Shown one piece after another: positions 45,639 through 58,027 of a stretch of DNA of 64,000 nucleotides; position 1 is the stretch's first letter, and the number at the start of each line of letters is the position of its first letter. The notes below the pieces were generated by a model. That model was not told where the DNA came from and made no database searches. It saw only the letters and a list, made by a program, of their open reading frames with translations. The DNA lies in the NCBI GenBank assembly GCA_949775045.1, contig OX459106.1:2344727-2408726 (forward strand). The letters are read 5' to 3'. A program made the translations under genes and the position numbers. This DNA comes from Metridium senile. Taxonomy: Eukaryota; Cnidaria; Anthozoa; Actiniaria; Metridiidae.

Positions 45639-46003
45639 TTAAATATATTTGATTAAATATATATTTGATTATATATATATTATATAACTGTATTATATTT
45701 TTATATAATTGTATATAATTTTTTAATCATTAGATAAGTTTTTAGTTTATTTCTTTTTTTCAATTATAGTTATGCATATTTTCAATTATATTATTTTTAT
45801 CTATTATTTGAAAATCTCACGATTGAATTTGCGCAATATAAATTAATAAATTAAATTAGTGCGTTCTTTGATGGTTGAATTCAAAGGACAACAATCATAG
45901 TTGATGCTACATTCCCAGAGAAACATATTGAGAGCGTAACATTTCTATGACATCATACACCATCTTATATCTACCCCTCCCTTTACAAAGCTGGTCTATT
46001 TGG

Positions 46004-46200
46004 AATGGAATCGAATCGAATCGAATCGAATCGAATCGAATAGAATCGAATAGAATCGAATAGAATAGAATTGAATAGAATAGAATAGAATAGAATAGAA
46101 TAGAATAGAATAGAATAGAATAGAATAGAATAGAATAGAATAGAATAGAATAGAATAGAATAGAATAGAATAGAATAGAATAGAATAAAATAAAATAGAA
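46004..46200. repeat. (GAATA)n pentanucleotide satellite, unit 2
   Basis: Mixed GAATC/GAATA start, then a GAATA run. Confidence 0.95.
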
Positions 46201-46313
46201 ATGATTTTTGTTTGTAAATGAAGTTTGCTGGTAAATCATCATCTAATCGATTCCAGTGAAATATATAAACCTCAGCGTCGATACTGGGCTCCAAAGCACC
46301 AACTAGCTCATAT

Positions 46314-46630
46314 GGGTAGCATGGGTGGCCTAGCGGTGAGAGTGCTGGCTAGCTTTCACCGCTGTGGTCCAGGTTCGAGTCCCGGCTCGGGCATGGATTA
46401 TATGTGAGTTGAGTTTGTTTGATGTGTTCTTCTCTCCTATGCCACGAGGGTTTTTCTCCGGGTTATCCGGTTTTTCTCCCTCCGCAAAAAATGAACATGT
46501 AAGCTGAATTGTGTGCAAAATAATTAAACGTAGAGGTAGTGAGTGTGTGTTTGAGTCTCCCCCATTAGTAGTGCACACGTGTCCAGTCTAGAAGAATTGA
46601 GACGTTAAAAAAGTTATTTTTTTTTCTTTC
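46314..46630 (+). mobile_element. tRNA-derived SINE (unit 2)
   Basis: A-box TGGCCTAGCGGTGAGAG, B-box GGTTCGAGTCC. Shared with unit 1, so inserted before the duplication. Confidence 0.85.
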
Positions 46631-47009
46631 TTATATATGACTCAACTGGTTGTTCAACCACTGTGACTGGAAGAGGGCCTGTCTTTACCTCAGCTAGCGT
46701 CCTTGCCGGTTTGGCTTCAGTGGGCCGATTAATTTACCAATTGACTGAGGTTCGGTCAGCGGTTTGGTGTCTTTTTGCTCCTAATTTTGCCTTTAAGCCT
46801 ATCAGTGCAAAACATTAATGTCTTAATTTAGAAACATTAACATGTTTTGCAGTAGAATCATACTATTGGTAAGCACAATCTATACAAAAATGGTCGAGTT
46901 GTTGAGTGATTAATTTCCAAACAAGTTTTGAATAAACAACTATACACATAATAACTTAATTCTTCTATTAAATACTTACTGGCCATTGCTGAGGCTTCTT
47001 CGAAGAGCT

Positions 47010-47086
47010 GCCAGTCGTTCCCTGTATGTAAATCGTAAGACTTCTGAGTGAGAACTCTTACGATTTACATCAAGGCAACGACTGGC
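47010..47086. repeat. conserved hairpin, copy 4 of 5
   Basis: Same arms with one mismatch (GTTCCC). Confidence 0.85.
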
Positions 47087-47496
47087 TTTCCAACACTGGT
47101 TCTTGTTTAAGATTGAAGTTGTTTATTTATTTAGTTGTTTATTTTTTATTGATGAAGAAGAAAATACAAAAGAAATTCGATAAAAGCTTTTTATTCGTAG
47201 GTTCAAAAGTCGTTCTATGTGGAATTTTAAAAATCTGAACTGCGAGGTAATCATATTTGTTTTGTTTCCCGTCACCTGACCGACCCTAAATTTCCAAATT
47301 CAGGTAACCACTTCTCGACAATTTTAATTTGTTTTTATTTATATTTTGTTTTTATTTATTTTGATCGACGGAAAACAAAAGCATAATACGAGGATGGCCT
47401 GATTCAACAACTATTCTTATTTTAACAGCTATGTTTGTTGTGACTTTATGCTTCTAATGCTATTTCTACTGATAAGCTATCATGATTGTATTACGT

Positions 47497-47805
47497 GGTT
47501 CCCCTATACCTTTTGCGTGAATCGTGATCGGCCTATATATTTTTGCGTGAAACGTGATTGGAGCATTTTTTATTGATCCGTGATTCGTGATTCAAACTTT
47601 ATGCGTCCACATGAATCCATCTTTTCCTTTATGCGTGATTCGTGAACGAAAACAATAACAATAACAATTTTAACGTGATTCAAAAAACGTGGTTACGTCG
47701 ATTTTTGCGTGAGTGTGAACAAGATTTCAGTATTTTGCGTGATTCGTGAAATGACCAATTTATATGTTTTACGTGAATGCATTTTGCGAGGTGGTATAGG
47801 GAACC
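47497..47805. mobile_element. MITE-like element, ends GGTTCCCCTATACC / GGTATAGGGAACC (unit 2)
   Basis: Same element as 35541-35967 but without the internal 117-bp duplication. TATTAC on both sides. Confidence 0.75.
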
Positions 47806-48454
47806 CTCTATTACTAATGTAACAAGTCTTAAAAAGAAATGGACGGAGGGAAGAGGCCGGGGAGGGACGTTTAGGGGAAAATTCATTAGTATACGGTATG
47901 TTTAATATTTCAATCTAATCGCCACGTCAAACTGTATGTAATTATCTATATTACTTTTGTAACCACGTGAGAACTACATTTCAAAGACACTATAATTATA
48001 GTCTAATCAACCATATCGGTTCAAGATTTTCAATTTACTGATGGACTATTGTGTAATATCTTACAAAGTTGCTGCATATCTAGTTTTGAACAAAATTAAT
48101 TGCCGGGACGACATCCGAATTTCACCTTACCTAATATTAAGATCCTTGGTATTTTCATATATTTTAACGTTATGTATTAGATAGTTACTGAGGCCGGCAG
48201 CAATATTAGATATATTGCAGTCAGCTGAGGGCGCAGCCCGAAGCTGACTGCAATATATCTAATATTGCTAGCCGGCCGAAGTGACTATCGTATATAGTTA
48301 CTATTCACCACCCTGCCCCATTGTTTTCTCTCTTGCACAGTAATCGGCGGTTTCTTGTGTTTTTGAATATAATAAAAATAGGCTTACCAAACTTTCACGC
48401 TGGGCTGGCAGTGTACTGAAATCGGCGTTTTTAAGCGTGATTTTGAATAACTTT

Positions 48455-48987
48455 TTATAGTTAGGTCCGATCAACTTCAAATTTTATATGTGAAGAGTAC
48501 ACACCCAAAGAAAATAATTCTTCTTTTCACTTTTACAAATGTTACGATTTTTGGCGGGAAAATAACGTCATCAATTTTAGAGGAAAATCTAAAATGAGGG
48601 TAATGCAAAATTTTAAAATGCGCATTTGAAAGAACTCATTGAGATACGTTCAAAACCGAAGAGATAATAGTCAAAGTCAAATTTAATCTAAAGTTATAAT
48701 TTTTTGAATGTAAAATAGAAAACATTTCTAAACTTCAAAAATCATATATTTTGATTAAATTTGACTTTGACTGTTATCTCTTCGGTTTTGAACATATCTC
48801 AATGAGTTCTTTCAAATGCGCATTTTAAAATTTTGCATAACCCTCTATTTCAATTTCCCACTAAAATTGGTGACGTCATTTTCCCGCCAAAAATCGTAAC
48901 ATTTGTAAAAGTGAAAAGAAGAAAATTTTTCTTTTGGTGTTTACTTTTCACATGTAAAACTTCAAGTTGATCGGACTTAACTATAAA
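48455..48987. mobile_element. nested foldback element, about 220-bp arms
   Basis: TTATAGTTAGGTCCGATCAA...GCGGGAAAATAACGTCA is mirrored with few mismatches, spacer about 80 bp. Confidence 0.8.
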
Positions 48988-49447
48988 TCATTTTGTTTTT
49001 TACTCGACAAGGGACTGGAACCAATATTATGTTAGTACTCTGCTGAATGCAAGGCATTGTGGGCACAACTTAAACTTGTCAAGGAAAACTTGTTCATCAT
49101 CTACACGAGCAAGGAAACCTTGTCAATATAAAATTGTCAAGGAAATCTTGCTGATCGTCTACACGAGCAATGAAAATTGTCAAGGATACTTGTCAAGGAA
49201 AAATTGCTCGTGTCAACGCCGCTTAATTAGTTATAATATTATCAGCCAATGAAAATGTAATAATCATTCAATAGCCTGTCCCATTATTGTTCTCTTTGTT
49301 GCATAATAATCAGCGGTTTCTTGTCTCTTTGAATATAATAACAATAGGCTTACCAAACTCTAATTAGTTATAATTTCATCAATTCTATTTAGAGGAATGC
49401 TAATGAACTTGATGACATTAAACGTGTTTTTGTTGCAAGTTTTCCAT

Positions 49448-49545
49448 CGGTTGCCTGGGTAGCATAATGGCTTAAAGCGCGGATACAGCAATGCAGAAGG
49501 TCTCGGTTCGAATCCTGGCATTGGTACTCAAAGTCTTTTTTCACC
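49448..49545 (+). mobile_element. tRNA-like SINE head
   Basis: CTGGGTAGCATAATGGCTTA (A-box side) and a perfect B-box GGTTCGAATCC near 49505. No complete tRNA fold is evident. Confidence 0.45.
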
Positions 49546-50113
49546 AAAAATCGCTATCTAGTAAATTATTTAATGAATTATAAGTCTGATGATGCTTACT
49601 AGAATGGAAATTATTAGTTATACACACTTAACAAAACACACTGCAATATGTTTGATATTGCAGAGTGCGAACTGCAATATGTTTGATATTGCAGAGTGCG
49701 AACTGCAACATAACTAAATATCTTTGCTTTCAGACGCGGGTACTCAGCAATCAGTGATTTAGTGCAGAGAGAGAACAATGGGGTAGGGTGGTGAATAGTA
49801 ACTATGTAGTATTAGTTCTTAACAACTGTGCTTATTAAGGCTGAATATAGCTATGGCTTGTTGATGTAGATGTTTTTTGCCAGATGTTTATTGAAATTAA
49901 GTGCTTAGCACTGAAATGGATAAGCGCTAAATAAATATCTTCGGCGTTTTCATTTGGTTTAGAAAGAAGACAGTTTCACATCGATCGGCTTTAGTTGTTT
50001 GCAATCCTTGTATGTAAAATTTTGCCGCAAATATCAATTCTCCCTGTTTGCGATCATATGTGAATCCCCTTTTTCTCTCCGTTTTGCGATTGACAACACC
50101 GATCGTCCACGTC

Positions 50114-51896
50114 AATCAGGACGTTTCGCGGCCAATCCAATTTTGGATTTCCAATATCCAGAATCAGAAATGTCTATCAATTGTTTTTAAATTTCTCATT
50201 TCAGGTAACAGAAAACTGATAATTTTGCCCTTGGACTTTAGTTTTAAAATCCGTAAGAACAATTCTAAATGTCGATTTCTGATTTCTGTTTCTCAAAATC
50301 GGAAATCAGAAATCCGTTTTTCTGTTTTCTGATTTCTGAAATCATAAAAACACTCTCACCTTGTCGTGTGACAAAATATCCCGTCTAGGGGAGGGTCGCC
50401 CGTTTCATATTGTCTTCACTTCCGGTATAAATTTGATAACTGTCCCCATCCCCAGTAAAACGAGGGCAGGTAATCTTCGAGTTACGCGCTTCGAGTTACG
50501 CGCTCTTCGAGTTACGCGCTCTATCACGCCCCCACTGAGCTTGACCACGCCCAGCGCATAACTCGATAAAACTTACACAACTTAGTGTCATCGGGTTACG
50601 CGCTGGGCGCATAACTCGATGCAACTAAAACAGCTTAGTGTCATCGAGTTAAGAAAAATGTGTAAATGAGAAAAGAAGAAAAAACTGTTTATGTTTATAT
50701 ATATTTTATTTTTTAAAGAATTATTACTAAAACAGCTTAGTGTCATGGAATTAAGTTATCGGTCAACCTAAACCCGCATCGGTCACGATATAGCGTTCGT
50801 CGTGTTTTGTCAAATGTCTATATTTTTAAAGGCCTAAACGAAATTTAAACTATGTTTGAATAACTCGTTTGATAACTCGACTCTTTATTTTACAAGATAT
50901 AGCTAGGATGGCCAACTCATTTATCTAATATATTATAGCTAATGGCAGATTTCTGTCAACGTTTAAGACACTTTTTACAAATTGTACTATTATTTTTGAA
51001 ATGAATGAGAAACACGGTTTCGAATAACCACATTTACTAGTACTTTGACCAGAAACTTTCCGAAAATATGTACTTTATTGTGCCGGGTTTGGAGTAAAAG
51101 TTTAGGCATGTTTAAGTAAAGTGGTCCTTTTAATAAAAATATGTAAATACAGATTATATGTAAAGTGGTCATTTTAGATACCCTGTGTCCTTAAATATGT
51201 AAATACAAGTTATCTGCTTTTATATCAATATATTGTAGTGAAATGTTTTTTTTCCAATCTTTAAAAAATAAAATATATATAAACATTTACTGTTTTTTCT
51301 TCTTTTTTCATTTTGTTTAAACATTTTTCTATTTTTGAAGTCTGTAGCGCTTAACTCGATGACAGTAAACTGTTTTAGTTGCATCGAGTTATGCGCCCAG
51401 CGAGTAACTCGAAGAAATTAAGTTGTGTTAGTTTTATCGAGTTATGCGCTGGGCGTGGTCAAGCTCAGTGGGGGCGTGATAGAGCGCGTAACTCGAAGTG
51501 CGTAACTCGAAGCGCGTAACTCGAAGATTACCTGCCCTCGTTTTACTGGGGATGGGGACAGTTATCAAATTTATACCGGAAGTGAAGACAATATGAAACG
51601 GGCGACCCTCCCCTAGACGGGATATTTTGTCACACGACAAGGTGAGAGTGATTTCTGATTTCAGAAATCAGAAATCAGAAAACAGAAAAACGGATTTCTG
51701 ATTTCCGATTTTGAGAAACAGAAATCAGAAATCGACAATTTAGAATTTTTGTTTTGGAGTTTCAAAATTAAAGTCCAAGGGCAAAATTATCAGTTTTCTG
51801 TTACCTGAAATGAGAAATTTAAAAACAATTGATAGACATTTCTGATTTCTGGATATTGGAAATCCAAAATTGGATTGGCCGCGATACGTCCTGATT
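50114..51896. mobile_element. 1.78-kb foldback element with 6-bp duplication CACGTC
   Basis: Arms of about 550 bp start AATCAGGACGTTTCGCGGCC. CACGTC lies at 50108-50113 and 51897-51902. Unit 1 has the empty target (CCACGTCC, near 36740). Arms contain repeated CGAGTTACGCGC / AACTCGAT steps, and the spacer (about 50660-51340) is AT-rich. The mirrored frames at 50361-50561 and 51640-51434 are products of the palindrome, not genes. Confidence 0.85.
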
Positions 51897-52559
51897 CACG
51901 TCCTGTCCAATGGGATGTATAGGCGAACAGTTCATAACATGTCATAATATAAACAACATGGAAGCGAATTATTGGAATAATTGCAAACAGCTGCATGGAA
52001 GATTATGATATTGCATGATGATTTCCAAAACTAATTAAAGCTAGAACTCATGTATATGTTAGTTTCATGTCTGAATCTACTGTTAGGACACCCGGGTTAG
52101 ACAACATCGAGAAAAAGTGTCCACGGCTCGAGTGTTTTCCATAATCGATTGGTATATTGAAAATCTTGAAAGCAATAAGTGGATTTGAAACGATGAAAAA
52201 GTTTTACTTCGGGGATTGAATCTCTAGTAATTGATTGCTAAATTGAACATCTTGAAAACCATATCATTGATGGAACAGTAATTAGTGCCTTTGAAACCCG
52301 CCGATGAAAAAGTTTCACGTCGTTGATAAAGTAATTCTCATTTGTCGGGTGACTGATTGGATTAGCTGAATATATTTTCTATCGAAAAATATTAAAAAAA
52401 AATCATTTTGCTGTATATCAATTTCCATTGAGAATTTTAATTAAAATATTAATTGCAATGATATTAATGAATCGAAAAACTATTTTAAGAAAGCTAGAAC
52501 CCATATATCAACAGACAACTAAGGATCTATTGATAACAACATCGCAACAAATCTTGAAC

Positions 52560-53610
52560 ATGAACCAGTCTAACGTTACACGAGGTAACAGCTACTGCAA
52601 GTATGATGAACCTCCTACAGACGTTGAACGAGCTGTTCAAATGACAGCATTTTTCCTTGTTTGTGGATTTGGTGTGTGTTGTAACGTATTTACCACCGTA
52701 CTCGCTGCTAAGTACACCGTGAGAAGAAATCTTCATTTCTTGATCATCAACATGGCCGTGTCAGATACTCTCTTTACAGTAATTACATTGATATATGCAC
52801 AAATACCTTTTTTGGGGTACAAGTTATGGCATGATGATAGTGTTGGTCATTTTGCTTGTAAAGCCATTCTCTTTCTAGACAGCACTTCTCAAAAAGTATC
52901 TCTTGTTACCCTTTTAATCATCAGCATTGAACGATACAGAATCACAACAAGGCGATCGCGAGTTGTTCAGATATCACGACCATACCCGGTTAAACAACGT
53001 GTGCGTTTGCTTGCTTGCTCCTGGTTGATTTCTGCTGCAATGAGTTTGTTTCAAGTTATTTTTCGCTCGGGAAAATATGGCTATTGTGAGGTAAAATTAG
53101 AATTACAGTTTTATTACAATTTATGGTCTTCCATCAACTTTATTATATCAATAGTCTTATTTCTGGTACTGGCTTTACTGAGTATTCTAACCTTACGGAG
53201 ACTGTCCATTCCACAAACCATTGAAGACAATCTCTCTGAAGTACAAAGAAAACTACGAAGAAAACGAATCAGTAGTGCGGTCAGAATGGTTTTGTATTCG
53301 TTACTTCTTTATTCGTGTTGTTACCTTCCTTTCTTCATGCTTGCATTGTTTTTTTTTTAGTTCCTATTTCTTTGCATCAACTCATCTTTTTAATAATAAA
53401 TGCATTGATTCTCATTCATTAGCTTTTATCATAGATTATTTTCTTCCGGTCGTCAACTCTAGTTTCAGCCCTTGTGTGTACTTTGTCTGTCTGTCTGATT
53501 TCCGCGAAGCAGCAAGAACATTACTGTGCAGAAGAAACGTTATTAACAATTCTGGGAGAACCAGGAACAGAACAAACTGTGTACAACCAAGCGATACAAC
53601 AAACATGTAG
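52560..53610 (+). pseudogene. class A GPCR, copy 2, frameshifted in TM6
   Basis: It matches copy 1 closely, starting MNQSNVTRG. A run of 10 T (copy 1 has TTTATTTTT) shifts the frame and gives TAG at 53358-53360, just after the CCYLPFFMLALF part of TM6. TM7 (NSSFSPCVYF) and the tail continue in the next frame to TAG 53610. The product would lack TM7. It also has an added RS (TTRRSRVVQ), Asp-Ser for Ile-Ser in TM3, and loses a few upstream codons. A homopolymer sequencing error is possible. Confidence 0.8.
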
Positions 53611-54890
53611 ATAGCGTGAACATTCCAAAATCAATACGTCTGTACAGGATTAAACTATTAATACTTTTCTTTTGATATCGTATCGATTTATTATAGAAAT
53701 AGTTAAACATATACTATACAATCAGCTGTAAAGTTATTTGATTAAAGTACCATCATACAGAAGTGTTACTTGTTGAAGCGTTGCAGATGTTATAAATAAT
53801 AGTCAAACCAACTCTTAAACCAATGGCTCTAACAAGGGTGGGTGGGGGGCTATTTTGAGCAGTGGAAGTTATATGAGGGAGAGAGTACGAGAGGAAAGGA
53901 ACTTATTGACACTTTTGCACAAGGCGGTGGCGAGCAATCAAAGAAATGGAAGCTCGACGTATTGGGAAAGAAGAGGAGGGAGAAATATTGTGACGGAGAC
54001 GTTTATCTGATTCTCAGCGATTGCTTGACGGCTAAGTTGTATGGGGAAAGAGAAGAGAATCCTATTAATTTGTTCACGATGGTTCTTGTTTGAGCCGAAC
54101 GGTAGAGACAAGCTTTTGTATTTTATCGAGATATTCACAAATTTGAGAATTCCTTAGTATTTTACTCACAAATAAATAAATATGGATGGTTATACTATAT
54201 ATGGAAGAGGAGACGAACGGCAACGTTGTTCAGGGGAAACGTTGATTTGTCCATGCCTGTCAATATATCGGCGGAACCCTCGAGGGAATGTGGAGAAGGT
54301 CTGTAGAAAAAGAAAGAAAAAGGGAAAAGGTTGAAGATGTTGCCGTTGTGTAAGGCAGCGAGGAATGGAGGTGTTCACGATGGCCTTAAATATTTCAGTC
54401 CACTAGACATAGATAGTTGAAAGTGAAATAGACCTTGCATATTGTTAGAAATGGGATGACATTTTACACGTGTCAGTTGTACCTATTTTCTCAGTACCCA
54501 AACAATGGAAAATCTCGATGGTTGGTCACAATCCCCGCTACAATGTGGTTTGGGAGGTGATGGGAAAGGAAGGGAGAGGTTGGAGGGGAGGGGAGTGAAA
54601 TAGTGAAATAGAAATTGCTTGCTAAAATGTAATATTCAAATAGACACAAACGAAAACAATGGAATTAGAGACTGCTAAGGTGTATTAGTCTAATATATAT
54701 ATTTCACGGGTTAAATGACTTCACTCTGTTCTTAGCTTGGTTAACTGCCTTCTCTGATCAAAATTTCGAATTATATTTAGATAATTTTCAATTTCATAAA
54801 ATTCTTTGAACTTTTTATAAAATGTTAATTTTTTGGAATTGTTTAATAGTGATTTTCAATGTATAAAATAAAGATTCTTCATTTTATCAT
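53611..54890. other. 3' flank of GPCR2, duplicate of 38930-40260
   Basis: Includes a frame at 53842-54093 and the MDGYTIYGRG frame at 54182. No family recognised. Confidence 0.4.
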
Positions 54891-54896
54891 GATATT

Positions 54897-55990
54897 CTTG
54901 TAAATTAGTTTTGGAAATACCGTTTTCAAGAGTATCATTTATATTATAAGAATTTAAAAGTTGCAATAAATTTGAGAGATATAACAAGGCTTACGTTGTT
55001 CGTGTAAGGATTGAGAAAGAAAGAGTGCTTGTTTAGCAATGGAGGTATCCGGTAAACATAACAAATGATTATAGTAGTTAAGAGAAAGTTTATCAATATA
55101 TAATTAATTTTAAAGGAAAACGTCCGAGATCAGCTCTAGAAGCAATATATTAGCTATACGCCTTATTGTTGACACCAAGATAGACGTATTTACAAAAGCG
55201 TTTCAATTGGATTTTTATCCCATTTTTCAAAATCATGTTTTTGATAAACACCCCAAAACAATAAGTAAGGATAGGTACTATCAATGAATCAAATAATCGA
55301 CAAGCTAACTGAGGTTTTAAATGTTTGAAATCAACTGTATTCGTGATTTTATAAAAAGCGTGTAATGCTTTTTCTTTTGATTGAGCTTGATGATTAGAAA
55401 AATTCCCAGTAGAAGTAATTTTTACACCTAAGTATGTAAAATCTTTTACATTTTCGAGTTTGTTGCCATTTAATGTAAAAGAAAGCTGTTTCACTTTTTC
55501 AATTTCTTTTTTTGCAAAAGAACATTGTTTTCGTTTTTTTTCACGTTAACATACACTTGCCATTTTGAACAAAAATCATTAACAAGATTTATTGAATTTT
55601 GTAAACCAACCTGTGATTTAGATAAAAGAACTAAACCATCCGCATAACTGTAGAGAAGAAAGTTTACATTCATTCGGGAGAAAAAAGAAATCAGCACAAT
55701 TGCTGTTTTCAAGCGAAATAGATAATTCATTTACGAATAAATTGAATAGCAAAGGACTAAGAATACAACCTTGACGTACTCCACGGGTATATTCAAAGGA
55801 TTTTAATTTGTACGTTTGGAGCCTAACTTAATATAAAAAGAAGATTTAGAATATAAACTCTTGATAAGCTTGGAATTTTTTCATCTTGAAAATTTTCATT
55901 TGTAGATTTAAGGATTCTCCAAAATTTGGTATTTTCAGAATTGTTTTCCAATTGTAACAATTTGTTTGCATGGTATTCCTTTGCATGCAG
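54897..55990 (-). pseudogene. CR1/L2-type LINE, copy 2 (internal deletion, mutated active site)
   Basis: It matches copy 1 but lacks about 1.75 kb between ACTCTTGATAAGCTTG and the linker (GAAAATTTTCATTTG). The catalytic YADD reads YADG (about 55640). It keeps about 250 bp at its 3' side (54910-55165) that copy 1 has lost. Frame changes elsewhere. Dead copy. Confidence 0.75.
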
Positions 55991-56057
55991 TAATTGTTTA
56001 AAAGACTTTAGTTTAAGATGATACTAGCTGTTCTTTAAGAGCATTTAAAGGATCAGA

Positions 56058-56150
56058 GTGTTTGTGGAGTGGAGTGTTTGTGGAGTAGAGTGTTTGTGGA
56101 GTGGAGTGTTTGTGGAGTGGAGTGTTTGTGGAGTGGAGTGGAGTGGAAAT
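56058..56150. repeat. GTTTGTGGAGTGGAGT tandem repeat, unit 2
   Basis: Five clean 16-bp units. Confidence 0.85.
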
Positions 56151-56308
56151 TCTCTTTCACAAATGAAAGAGAATAAACACAAAGTGTGTTTCTTTAGAAA
56201 TATATACTAATAGAAAGGAATAGAGAGAGAGAGTCAACTCTACACATAAAAATTTAATATCTTCTATCAAATATTTACCGGCCATTGCTGAGGCTTCTTC
56301 TACGAGCT

Positions 56309-56385
56309 GCCAGTCGTTGCCTTTATGTAAATCGTAAGAATTCTGAGTGAGAACTCTTACGATTTACATCAAGGCAACGACTGGC
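56309..56385. repeat. conserved hairpin, copy 5 of 5
   Basis: Same arms; followed at once by the MITE at 56391. Confidence 0.85.
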
Positions 56386-56390
56386 TGTCC

Positions 56391-56503
56391 ATCCTCGGGA
56401 ACCCAGGGGTATTCTTCTGTCGCTCGTTTCTCGCTTCCACAACGTATATGTTGTGGAAGCGAGAAACGAGCGACAGAAGAATACCCCTGGGTTCCCGAGG
56501 ATG
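56391..56503. mobile_element. 113-bp near-perfect palindrome MITE (ATCCTCGGGAACCC...)
   Basis: Ends ATCCTCGGGAACCCAGGGG mirrored. CTGGCTGTCC flanks both sides (10 bp). Related, longer element at 63658-63953. Other hairpin blocks show the empty site. Confidence 0.85.
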
Positions 56504-56998
56504 CTGGCTGTCCAACACTGGTTCTTGTTTAAGATTTCAGTTTTTTATTTATTTAGTTGTTTATTTTTATTGATGAAGAAGAAAATACAAAAAGAAATTC
56601 GATAAAAGCTTTTTATTCGCAGGTTCGAAAGTCGATCTATGTGGAATTTTATATAAAAACCTGAACTGCGAGGTAATTATTTTTTTTTTGTCTACCGTCG
56701 GCCGAACGACCCTAAATTTCCAAAATCATGTAACAACTTCTCGACAATTTTATTTTGATCGACGGAAAACAAAAAAATAATATGAGGATGGCTTGATTCA
56801 ACAACTATTCTTATTTTAACAGCTATTTTTGTCAGTATGACTTTATGCTTTTAATGCTATTTCTACTGAAGCTATCACGATTGTATTACTAATGATATTG
56901 TGTTTCTTACCTCTGTTTGACAAGACTTGTAGCTTTATAAATCTGAATGAACAAAATGAGATAATTAATACCAGTATTTAATAGTGCGCTTTCTTTCA

Positions 56999-57085
56999 GA
57001 CACGTGCACATGAAGATGGTAATACGAAGAGAACAGACGAAGAAGATGGCACTGAAGAAAGCCAAGAAAACATAGAATCTTGAAG
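56999..57085 (+). CDS. possible acidic C-terminal exon (unit 3), conserved in units 1 and 2
   Basis: After a strong acceptor TTTCTTTCAG, the frame HEDGNTKRTDEEDGTEES ends at TGA 57083-57085. The counterparts at 29455 and 44117 keep the acceptor and the KRTDEED core, but end differently (KKAKKT, KKDKET). No upstream exon found. It may be the end of a lost gene. Confidence 0.25.
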
Positions 57086-57176
57086 GTAAAGAACGAAATT
57101 GAATGGAATAAAAATAAATTGAAAAGTTGATTGAAGTTCAGTTGAAACAAGATGTTTCGCACAAATGCACTTTTTA

Positions 57177-57382
57177 CAGTGCGAATCGAAAAACCGTGGG
57201 CACCCAGAAATATTTAAGAAATCGTTTATTGTTCGTTGAACAACTCACAAACAACTCTAACTACAAAAGGTTTATCATACTACACATCAGTCACACTTCT
57301 TGCGGTGATATAGTTGTTTCTGAGCTGTTCAACGAATAATAAACGATTTCCCAAGGTGCCCAAGGTTTTTTGATTCGCACTG
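57177..57382. mobile_element. 206-bp MITE, ends CAGTGCGAATCGA / GATTCGCACTG, TA duplication
   Basis: TA at 57175-57176 and 57383-57384. Units 1 and 2 show the empty site (GCACTTTTTAAGAAAG). Terminal motif similar to the MITE at 62187. Confidence 0.8.
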
Positions 57383-57563
57383 TAAGAAAGTAAAACTTAA
57401 AATAAGAAGAGAAAAGAAAATGGAAATTAAAGGAAGAAAATGGAAACTAAGAAGGTCAAAGAATGAATTTAAATGAAATGGTAAAAGCAACGAGAAAGAG
57501 CGGAGGAAAGATAAAAGTGGTGGAATAAGAAGTGCTCGTCAAAGTTGAAAAGATCAGAATTAC

Positions 57564-57632
57564 CTCGTCTTTCTTCAAATCTTTAGTACCAAAACAGCAC
57601 TTGCAAAGTGGTTTACTTTGCGTACATCCCAT
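57564..57632 (-). CDS. MGC-type first exon, copy C (predicted N-myristoylated protein)
   Basis: 23 codons: MGCTQSKPLCKCC then FGTKDLKKDE, donor GAG|GTAATT in phase 0. The start has the Gly2-Cys3 pattern for myristoylation and palmitoylation, which would place the product on membranes. It is arranged head-to-head with SF3A1, about 1.2 kb away, so it may be the ancestral copy from which units 1 and 2 were duplicated. No second exon identified. Confidence 0.4.
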
Positions 57633-58027
57633 CGTGATAGGATGATGTAGTGAGTAAACGATGTTTATCAAAATACTTTAAAATGCGTGTCGACTTCAAT
57701 CAAGTCTCTAAAAAGTGATTTTATTAGCGCGCTGTGATGTCATAATCACTTCGATGACGATGTGCCGCGACGTCATTTTCGAACACCACAGGAAGACCGC
57801 GCCGAAAGTACTATTCAAAAACCTTTTGAATATTAACCAAAAACAGGCTTTTAAACATAAAATCGATCGCAAAATGTTATATATTTCAGTTAAAGGTAAT
57901 AAAATAGTTATTCGGAGATGAAGTAAGCACTTCTTGCAGTATTCTGATAGTATTTTGGTCACCCTGTGTATCGATGGCAAGGGATCCTCGGCACTAGAGG
58001 AACGCCTGGCTTATTTTGCATCCAAGA

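Larger units (their letters stand above)
48181..49805. mobile_element. 1.6-kb element, ends ATAGTTACT / AGTAACTAT
   Basis: A hairpin at 48181-48290 (GCAATATTAGATATATTGCA arms) comes first. ATAGTTACTATTCACCACCC follows at 48294, mirrored at 49805. GTATTAG flanks both sides. The uninterrupted sequence is in unit 1 near 37060. Inside are a nested foldback and a tRNA-like SINE. Confidence 0.7.
47815..52270. repeat. segment S of unit 2, inverted relative to unit 1
   Basis: Starts TGTAACAAGTCTTAAAAAG, the reverse complement of 37395-37425, and ends with the reverse complement of 36300-36420. It carries two insertions (48181-49805, 50114-51896). Confidence 0.8.

Noticed and set aside
50361..51640. 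Two near-identical 66-68 codon ORFs (MSCDKISRLGEG...)
   Set aside because: Mirror images in the two arms of a foldback element; no coding pattern beyond the palindrome.
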